In this document: piece after piece, positions 56,028-64,000 of the stretch
Numbering within the stretch: the stretch's first letter is position 1
How the letters are laid out: each line of letters begins with the position of its first letter
DNA from: Fomitopsis serialis
Taxonomy: Eukaryota; Basidiomycota; Agaricomycetes; Polyporales; Fomitopsidaceae
Length of the DNA stretch: 64,000 bases
Assembly (NCBI RefSeq): GCF_022376445.1
Contig: NW_025954996.1
Location: 186,001-250,000, forward strand
Direction of reading: 5' to 3'
Position numbers and translations under genes: made by a program
Notes under the pieces: model-generated
Databases searched by the model: none
Seen by the model: only the letters and a program-made list of their open reading frames with translations
Told to the model about the DNA's origin: nothing

Positions 56028-58190
56028 TCAACCCGAAACCACTCTAGAGTCTGCCATGTCTCGAGGGGTGATGGTACATTCAAAGGGACACGGGTGACTG
56101 GAATGACGTACTGTCTGTTAGCCTTGACCAGTATACAGAATCTTTGCTTCTGGCGGTGTGAACGCACCTAATGATACCCCCACCCTCATATTTGACCTCC
56201 GCGCCGTCCAGAGAGACCGCATCGCTGACATCGTACAGTGCGAGGATAGTCGCCGCTGCAATGAACAACGTGTCCTCCGCGAGCATCTGCCCGGGGCACA
56301 CCCTAACATACGGATGTCTGAATTAGCCAACACGTATGCCTGGGCTTAATTGCGCAACACTCTCACCGTCGTCCGTAGCCGAAGGCGAACAATCGAGGGT
56401 CGGGGTTGACTTTCTCCCCGCATTGGGGGAGGTATCGCTCTGGGTTTACGATGAATGGGTCCGGATATAATGCAGGGTCGTGCAGAATGGCCCTAGATGC
56501 GTTATGGATGCGATTGGAATCTTTTGAGCGCAATTTCTGAGCTAGGGAAGACATCATACCACGTGTTGGCCAATACCGTGGCACCTCCTGGGATGCAGAA
56601 CCCCCGGTAACAATCGTCTTGTCTCACTTTGTGCGGCAGTGCTGCAAAATATCGGAGTCACGGTGACTCGATCAGTCGTTATGGATTAGAAAAACAGGGA
56701 AAGCAGATGAGAACCTAAGGGGCCAACTGGATTCACACGGTGAACCTCCTTCAGGACGGCGTCAAGGTAGGGTAAGTCCTTGCGGTCGCTAAGCTTTGTC
56801 AACCTCGCATGCCCGACACACCGGTCGACCTCTGCTTGAGCTCTGCGTTGTATTCCAGGATGCTGAGCCATCATGATCAAGAAGGAGTCGATTACGGAGA
56901 CAGTCTGGAACCGAGTGAGTGGACGTGCAGCGAGCTCTGAGAAGCCTCACCGTATCTGCGCCGGCTACGGGCAGGATAGAGTCGTAATTCATGATGCTTC
57001 AGTTACTGTGTGGTGCGTCCGAGTCGCGTCCCGTCACATACCCGCATAAAAGCTTATTGCATTCCTCGAATACAACTCCTTCTCTTCAGGTGTTGGGTCA
57101 GGGTTGTTCTGGATGAGCTCTGCGGTGAACGATGGCATGGCGGTTCCTTTAGCCTATGCGGCAGAGGTCGTAAAGGCGCCAATGGAGCGAGTATCAATAT
57201 ATGGCCCTTACCACTTGTTCTTTCACGGTATCGTACAACTCGTCCTTAATCCTTACACCCAACTCAAGATGTTTTCTGGCTTTCCTCTTAAAATCCGCGC
57301 CCGGGAACCACTCGGGAATGTACATCACTGGGTCGGCAGACTGATTCAGTGACGATAAACAAGGACACTTTGAACTCACAGAAAGGAAAGCTGTCGACCA
57401 GGTAGGCGCCAGGAGCAGCCATCTTCGAGAAGTCATCCATGGCTTGCTGCACGACGCAGACAAGAGGGTCTTCGTAGCTGTCTACAACCAGTCCATACGT
57501 AATCTCAAGTACGATGCTCGCGACAAGCCTAGCACACTGTCACTGAAGTCTCGTCAAGTAAGCCTGGCTAGCTGACGCACCAGCGAATGTGCTGTCGGAA
57601 GTTCCGGGGATCGTCTGAGAGCCGAGAGACAAGTTGAGCGGCCTTCGCTTCCTGCACGGCGTGCAAGGTCGGCGCATTGCGGGCATTCAGTGTGCCCAAT
57701 ATGAGTTTACGCCCTTCCTTGTGGAGAGGCCCGTACGGTAACATTCCGATATATTTAGAGTTTCCGGCACTGTTCATCGTGATAGGTAGACATGGCGTTG
57801 AGTAGTCAACGAAACACATACAGTTCTCCTGCCATAGGGATGATCGGGCGATCGGAGTATATAGCGCCTCTCTTCTCAAGCAGCTCGGAGATCGCCTCGC
57901 GAGAGCTCAGGACGATAAACGAGCGGCCAAGCACGGAAACGTGTATCACGTCGCCTGAGAACGTCGTCAGAATTCCATCGATGATCGACGCGTGGCCACG
58001 TACCATATATCTTCGCCCATTCGGTAAACTTCAACCAAGTGTATCTGGTGGGAACTTGCAGCGCGTTGCCGAGAAGTGGTAACCCACGAGGACCAGGGGG
58101 CAACGGTGTACTGCGCCGACTCCATACGACCTTGTATACGACAAAGATACAGAAGCACCAGACGATGAGGCCAGTCATCTGAACACGCAA
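56028..58190 (-). CDS. Cytochrome P450 monooxygenase
   Basis: ATG at 58190. Exons include 58190-58004, 57954-57822, 57769-57581 and 57528-57380, and a 14-bp microexon at 56964-56951. An N-terminal membrane anchor (LIVWCFCIFVVYKVVW) and the hinge PLPPGPRGLPLLGN are followed by YIGMLPYGPLHKEGRK, the oxygen-binding I-helix AGADTT (created by the microexon), the ExxR helix EVHR, the PERF-equivalent NPERYLP, and the haem loop FAFGYGRR/VCPG with the cysteine ligand. The last exon gives SHPCPFECTITPRD and a stop at 56028. This is a microsomal class II P450 of the basidiomycete O-methylsterigmatocystin-oxidoreductase-like type. Its substrate cannot be told, and no secondary-metabolite core gene is adjacent. 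The gene looks intact. Confidence 0.9.
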
Positions 58191-59242
58191 TGGACTTGGT
58201 CAACTCTAAGGACGACTCAAGCGTCAACGTGTCCCGTCGGCGCCATAAGCACGAGCACCCGAGCCGGAAGGGAAACGAATAGCCCAACCGAGGCGATGGG
58301 GTTGAAATAAGCTCTCGGGCGGTACCGCATCACAATGTGCGGCGTTCAAGGGGCATGAAATCGTGGGCGCTCATCCTACTTGCATGTTACTACTGTGAAG
58401 CAGAGTCGGCGCGCTCTTGAATGTTCGAATTAGGTGGTATTCCCTGTACATGTGTATCAAGTCCGACCGGATAGCGGTTTACAATATATATGCAGACGCA
58501 CCAGCCTGAGTTTACAATCCGCAGGTGTCGGTAAGTGCATAGTTACTCAGTCGCGCACAGAGGCTTAGCGTTAACACAGGTCAGAACTCCCCAGCCGAAG
58601 TATTGTCGGACATACCAATGCAGTGAGAAAGGCCTGAGATGGGACCCACCTACCATGAGATGTAAAGCTACTCAAAAATGTCATCTGCCAAAACCTCCAC
58701 TCCGGGCACAAACTCGGCAGACCAGCAGCAGCGGCATGTGAACGCAATCGTCATTGGGTTCCTGACTGGAACACCACTTGCGCTACAGCAGGTGCTTATA
58801 TGATTGCTGCTCGATGCCGATGTGAGCAACTGCTAACATATTCGGATGCACAGACTCGGACAAGTTGAGCCTGCAGAGACCGTCACGTCAGTAAGCGTGC
58901 CCCTTTTCTGAACGGCCAACATATTGAACGTCTCCATACCTTATAATGCCTTGGCCAGAGATCAAAGTGCTGCCCATGGGCGTAACGCGTAAAGGGACGC
59001 GAGTTCGCAAACTCGGAACCAGAAATGTCGGGTCGTGGGAATGATAATAAATGTATCATAGAGACGATCTAGGGTGAGCGCTTCTTCATTTCCTCCTCGA
59101 CCCGCAGGTGCCCTAGCGCCCCTCAATTCACCCCCGGTGATGCTTAAGAACTGATAATACACTAGACCATGAGGAGGCGTCTTAAGCTACGCCAAACGTT
59201 CACGACTCTCGCTCGCATCGCCTCCATCCTGGAAATCTAGAC
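58191..59242. other. Divergent intergenic region between P450 and FUSC genes
   Basis: About 1 kb with no recognised gene; it must hold both promoters. A 17-codon upstream frame starting at about 59169 (MRRRLKLRQTFTTLARI) ends just before the FUSC start and could be an upstream ORF. Confidence 0.45.
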
Positions 59243-62200
59243 ATGTTGCAATGGCCCAAATCCGCTCGGTCGACTTTTATCTCGGTCGCTAGCCAGTATT
59301 TCGAGCGACGACCGCTGGCTCGCCTGCTTTCAACATTTCTGTGTTGTCTGGCGATTGTTGTGCGGCCGGTTTCTCGCCTCGGTGGTAACTATGCCTTCCT
59401 GGTTCTTCCCTTCCAAGCGCTCGTCTTCGGCGTGCAAGAGAGTCTAGCGCAACAACTGGAGCTCACCGCGTTGAATATCGCTGGAGCGTTATGTGGGATC
59501 GGGTTCTCCACGCTGGGGAAGTACGTGGCCTCCTTGACGGGCGAAGACTCCAACCGTGCAAGGGTTATATGCGCCGTCTTCCTGGTGGTGCTCAGTTTCT
59601 TTGGTGAGTCGCCGGAATTCGACCGAGACGACTCAGAATATCGCGATCAGACTCGCTGTGAAGTCGCTTCGTGACACTCGTTGCCTGTCCATGTGCCGAT
59701 CATTGTGCTAACCTCCCCCTCGGCAGCCGGGCTCACGAAGAGTCGATTGGTTCGTCTAACGCTTTCCATGCGAATATCACTCTTCGCTTCGATCTGGCTG
59801 TTGACGCTTGACATTGGAGTAAAATCGGTAAGCGCGTTCGTCGTTCGCCAGTCCGAAGAGATGCTCATATTTCGTAGAAAGTCCTCGAGGACTCGGGACA
59901 TTTCCTCTATGCAGCCATTACGCCTGCGTGCCTGAGTCTTGTTTCCCTGCTCGTTGTCATGACCTTGCTGCGCTGGTCATCGTCCAGTTTCGAGAAGGAC
60001 ATGACAGAGACGTTTGCGCTGCTGCAGAAATGTCTGTCGGTCAGCCTTGAGCACATAGGGAAGGAGTTGACGGATGAACCGGAGGAGTACGTGAAGCTGC
60101 GCGACCAGCTGTTCCAGCGCACGGTACGCCTCAACGAGACGTACTCACAGGCTGCGTTTGAACTGCGTGTCGGACGCCTGAGCTGTGAGACCGATGTTGT
60201 CCTGTGCCATCCGATGCTCTCTGACACCCCCTCGCAGTGAAGTCGATTCGCCCGCTGATTGGGATCGTGGAACACCTCCGGCGCGAACTCGCATGGGGCA
60301 TGTCCACCGCACAGATCTCCAAGCGAACCCCCAAATCGACCCCGATGATGACGATGACCCGCGCCTCGTCTCGTATGAACTCGCCCATGGCGTCGCGGCG
60401 CAACTCCATCCGACACAGTCCCGCAGTGACCTTACAGGCGCTCGCGTCGGACGAGCGGATCACTGCCGCGATCGAGGCGCCGGCGTTCTCGCTCGGACAC
60501 GCGATCGTCGGCGCGATGCGTGCGGTGCAGCTTGTGATCATCGTCGCGTTCGACCAGGACACGAGCACGTACAGCGCGCCCGCGGGCAGGCCGACCTCGA
60601 ATTCGGTGAAGTACTCCTTGCACGTGGCGGAGAAGGAGCTCATCAAGGCCAGGGACGAAGCTCGCGAGATGCTCGGGCACATACACGACGAGATGGACTT
60701 GGAGGCGCGCGAGATGGACAAGAATGTTCGGTACCCGAAAAGGGTCCTCGATGGGAGCCTTATCATGATCGCTCTTCTGCAGGTAGGCCTTACGCCTGGT
60801 CGCAAAATATACCCGAGTTACTCATTGTTGACCCAACAGATGGCGCAGGAGATGCGTACGGCGCTGCAGGTTGCCGACCGCATGTACACGCAGTACGAAG
60901 AGTCCCACGTTCGCCTGTGGTACCCGCGTATTTCCCTGGCCTGGCTCGGGGTAGCCCAAGGACACCTAATCTCCGACTCCGGGGATGCAACCGTGCAGGT
61001 CCAGGCTGTAGCGCCAAATGCAACGGGCTGGGAGACGTCAAATGACGCGGAAGCCAGTTTGACGTTGGCCGAAACTGCGGAAGGATTGCTTGAGAAAGGC
61101 TACAGCCTCAATAACAGCCGCCTGCCTGGTGGGCTGTCCTTCTCGATTTTGGGCGCGAAGGAGCGCGCGGCGCGTTCTAGGAAGAGAATACTGTTTTTCT
61201 CAATCCCGGACCTCGTGGGGTGGCTGTGGTCGCACTCGTGTATGATCCGGCTGAGGTTGCGGATGGCGCGGGGGTACAGAAGCGTCTCGCATTCACCCCA
61301 TCTCCGACATGCGACGAAGAACGCTATCGGGGTCGCTGTCCTGAGTCTGCCCGCCTTCCTCCCGGGCAATTCTGCAGGTAGCTCGTCGGTTTACTTCTGA
61401 TAGCGAATTCGCCAGTCTTACAGGCTGCCCGTGTAGCCCGTGTGTGGTTCACCTCTTGGCACGGCGAATGGATGGTCATCAGGTATGTCCTTTGCCACAG
61501 CTGCACTCCTTTCGCTCATGTAGCATGCAGTTATGTATGGGTCCTGGAGACGAGTACCGGAGCCACCTGGCGAATGGGCTATCTACGCCTGGTCAGCACC
61601 AGCGCATCTTCGCCCAAGTACTCGACTACGTACTGAATTACAATATTGATTCCATAGGTCGGTGCAGCGGCAGCGGCCCTTTATGCTTACATAGTAAGTC
61701 TTCACCCAAGCGAGAACAGCTCGCAGCTGCTCACTGGGCCGTAGGTTTGGCTCATCTGTCGCACCAATCCGTACGGATTGACTATCATGGTTACTGTAAG
61801 TCCCTGTGGAGCTGCCAGTCGTTCCTACACTGATTCGCCCTTCGCAGGCGGCAGAGATACCTTTCACATGGCTCAGCACCAAGGCCAATCTTGGTCCCCT
61901 GGCGGTTCCCGCGTACGTCGCCGTTGCTGTTCAGTGCATCGTACCGGCTGATGTTTCACTAACAGGGCAGTCACCTTACCGATTATTGCGTTCGCGGATT
62001 ACGTGAACCCTACAACACAGTCGATTATCGGTCAGTCATATTCGAGCATTGTCTTGGTCTCGAGGTGCTTGACATACTGTGTACAGCGCTTGCGGGAATT
62101 CGTGCACTCATGATCGCTATCGGCATTGTTGCGGCATTGCTCATGAACGGTCTGGTCTTCCCGAGGCACTGCCGAGTAAGTGGCTCCATGGTCAGCGTGT

Positions 62201-63095
62201 TGGACAATGGCTCAAGGCAGGTCATACAGGTTCTCTTCCTTTCCGACACCGCTCGAACGCTCGGTTTGCTAAGTCAGCTTTATATGACTCTGGGACAGTA
62301 CGTATTATCACGATTACTCTCCGTCCTGAGCGCTGAGAGTTGGCGCAGCCATATGTTCCGAGCACAACCTGCACTCGCGTACGACGATAAGCGCAAAACA
62401 CTGAAGATGGAACTTCAGATCCGGTACAGCTTGTACCTCCTTAACGCCTTGATTACGACTATGCACGATGAGATCAGTCTCGTACCGGTCAGTGGCTTTC
62501 TTCCTGCATGTAAAGGCGATGCTTGACACTGTCCACAGAAACCACTCGCTCACTATCGGAGGACAGTTGCGACGGTGCAGAAACTGCTCGATGCAATGAC
62601 CGGCCTCCGCAAAATTAGGGAGAATATCCCTCGTAAAGAAACTGTGTCCAACGTATTTGGTGAACGACGTGAATTCGTGAGTTTGTATGCTGTATTTTCA
62701 TAGCATTTTTAGACGAATGCTCCCTATAGATGTCTTGTGTGTGTATTACGCTATACGCATGTCAACATGCATTCCGCGCTCGGGAACCATTGCCTCAATT
62801 TCTCCCTTCACCAAAACATGCTCTCGAGACCCTGGAGTCGCACGTCCAGGACAGTATCAGGCGAGCACGCGAGGAAGACCCTCATTGCATGGGATTATCT
62901 CTCATCTATGCTTTTGCCGAACTGGAGGTATTGAAGCACATGGTGTGCACGCTGGAGGAGCTGCTCGAGCTGACAGGGCGACTGTTCGGGACGACAGCAT
63001 GGCTGACGCATCCCCAGCATGTGTCGATGGCTAGCCTGCACGAGGAAGTAGGAGATCATGGATGGTACAGCCCATTCAAGTGGGAAGAAACATAA
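59243..63095 (+). CDS. FUSC/DUF2421 membrane transporter-like protein (BRE4 type)
   Basis: A large multi-exon gene. Exon 1 is 59243-59603 and exon 2 is 59727-59827; exon 3 begins at 59878. The N-terminal 6-TM block reads LLSTFLCCLAIVVRP, FLVLPFQALVFGVQE, IAGALCGIGFSTLG, ISLFASIWLLTLDI and AAITPACLSLVSLLVVMTL. A cytosolic helical part follows (EKDMTETFALLQKCL; KYSLHVAEKELIKARDEARE). A second membrane block (NAIGVAVLSLPAFLPG, ARVWFTSWHGEWMVI, IPFTWLSTKANLGPLAVPAY, ALAGIRALMIAIGIVAALLM) and the C-terminal DUF2421 part (SLIYAFAELEVLKHMVCTLE, PQHVSMASL) end at 63095. This order (ER transporter 6TM N-terminal, FUSC-like, DUF2421) is that of fungal brefeldin-A-sensitivity proteins; the transported substrate is unknown. 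Downstream exon borders were followed through homology blocks rather than fixed base by base. Confidence 0.85.
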
Positions 63096-63750
63096 TTCCG
63101 CTTTCTCGTGTGTTCGTATGCATGCATCGGACAGGTACACCCGCTGTCTCGCATGAGGTGGTCGGATCGTTTATTTATTATTATCAACGTAGCTATACTT
63201 CTACTTATATCACGTACCGCTGAGACAGGTATGCACCCTCTGCAAGTAGTACCACAAGCTTTAGGCTCATGTATAATGATACCAGACCGACGGAGGAGTG
63301 CATAATTTTAAATTTGCTTGGCATCTCTAGATGCTGGGACAACTGCTCAAGCTGATCGTGGTGGATTGTTCATGTACCTCAGATCCAGACCTCGTATCTT
63401 GTGGGCACATGGTGGCCGAACAGAGGAGTGAAAAGCACGACTACAATACGAACATACAGTACTTATATACATGCAACCGACGTATTCTATTTAAGACTGA
63501 AGCAAACACTAGTGTATCAAGAGAGCGGGACCATGACACAAGAGAGAAACAGCACTGACGCACACCATAGCAAAGAAGTAGAAAAGATAAAGCAACATGA
63601 CTGTACCCATATCCACGACCAACATAATAATAATCGCTGCTATCCGCCCTGGTACGTATATTGATGGAGGTTGGATATGGACCTAACATTTGACGACTTG
63701 GACCTGTATGGGCCTCGTCATATACCGGCTACAGAGCAGTGATTCGGATC
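63096..63750. other. Convergent intergenic region, AT-richer
   Basis: 3' flanks of the FUSC gene and of the minus-strand gene at the right edge. No gene or clear repeat is seen. Confidence 0.45.
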
Positions 63751-63942
63751 TCACTTAGCCTTGGAACCCGACGCCTGCTTACAGCAGGCTAGGAAATCCT
63801 TCGCGTATTCCCAGAATATCTCGGAGACATCCGCGTCAGCGAGTGCATCGTCAAGGGTTTCCTTGTCTGCGATGGTGAAATTGGTTAGATGTTGGGCACC
63901 GAGGTACATGGTTCTGAGACGGACCGGTTGGTTGCACAGTCG
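63751..63942 (-). CDS. Last exon of an unidentified gene
   Basis: Read on the minus strand, an acceptor (GATAG, then CGACTG) at 63943 opens a 63-residue frame: LRTMYLGAQHLTNFTIADKE, TLDDALADADVSEIFWEYAK, DFLACC, then a basic tail and TGA at 63751-63753. An upstream in-frame stop (the TAG of the acceptor) confirms that an intron precedes it. The segment looks conserved and globular, but I cannot name it. The rest of the gene l ies beyond 64000. Confidence 0.5.
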   Translation of the reverse strand, partial: RLCNQPVRLRTMYLGAQHLTNFTIADKETLDDALADADVSEIFWEYAKDFLACCKQASGSKAK

Positions 63943-64000
63943 CTATCATGAATAAGTCATCATCGCCGATGACATGCACTGGGTCGACTACATCCCGCTC

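Noticed and set aside
56500..56585. Apparent garbled segment in the P450 before the haem loop
   Set aside because: A short intron (GTATGATG..AAAAG) after GGATVLANTW restores a normal P450 sequence.

Overview
The window is nuclear DNA of a filamentous basidiomycete, most likely an Agaricomycete of the polypore type. Genes are split by many short introns (about 50-70 bp, GT..AG, with CTRAC-like branch sites). The gene content also fits: FunK1 kinases, DUF6533 membrane proteins, a velvet protein, a multi-exon P450, and a zinc-finger transposase-like family that I recall as abundant in these fungi. No rRNA, tRNA or CRISPR array was seen. Exon boundaries were worked out by hand; reading frame was used to confirm joins.

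Layout. 1-527: 5' part of NOP9 (-). 1195-3495: reverse transcriptase ORF of a non-LTR retroelement (-). 4161-5407: unknown membrane protein (+). 5994-23136: an accessory island with eight FunK1 kinase genes, fragments or relics. It is organised around a perfect inverted repeat with 3,029-bp arms (8031-11059 and 15241-18269) and a 4,181-bp spacer that holds a decayed alpha/beta-hydrolase gene and two more kinase relics.

23609-30167 is a housekeeping block: CDC50 flippase subunit (+), a HOOK coiled-coil dynein-adaptor-type protein (-) and RNA 3'-phosphate cyclase (+). The last two each appear to carry one missing base. 30168-33507 is gene-poor. 33508-34815: a velvet-domain regulator (+) in five exons. 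37088-44265: three unnamed genes, one of 219 aa (+), one of 380 aa (-), and a 14-exon, 1,280-codon zinc-finger transposase-like gene (+) with one in-frame stop. The last two diverge from a 172-bp promoter. Two long-hairpin elements lie just upstream of the trio.

45274-63095 is conserved again: ING/PHD chromatin protein (-), MCM-binding protein (+) with two ACGCGT boxes in the shared promoter, a DUF6533 membrane protein (-) and a relic of another, TRAPPC13 (-), a cytochrome P450 (-) and a FUSC/DUF2421 membrane transporter-like gene (+). The right edge holds the last exon of an unidentified gene (-).

The conserved genes do not form a cluster with one common function. The unusual biology is in the FunK1 palindrome, which shows recent inverted duplication and mosaic kinase formation, and in the 37-44 kb gene trio, which looks like an undescribed mobile or domesticated element. 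The single-base frameshifts in conserved genes warn that some 'broken' genes here may be sequence errors.
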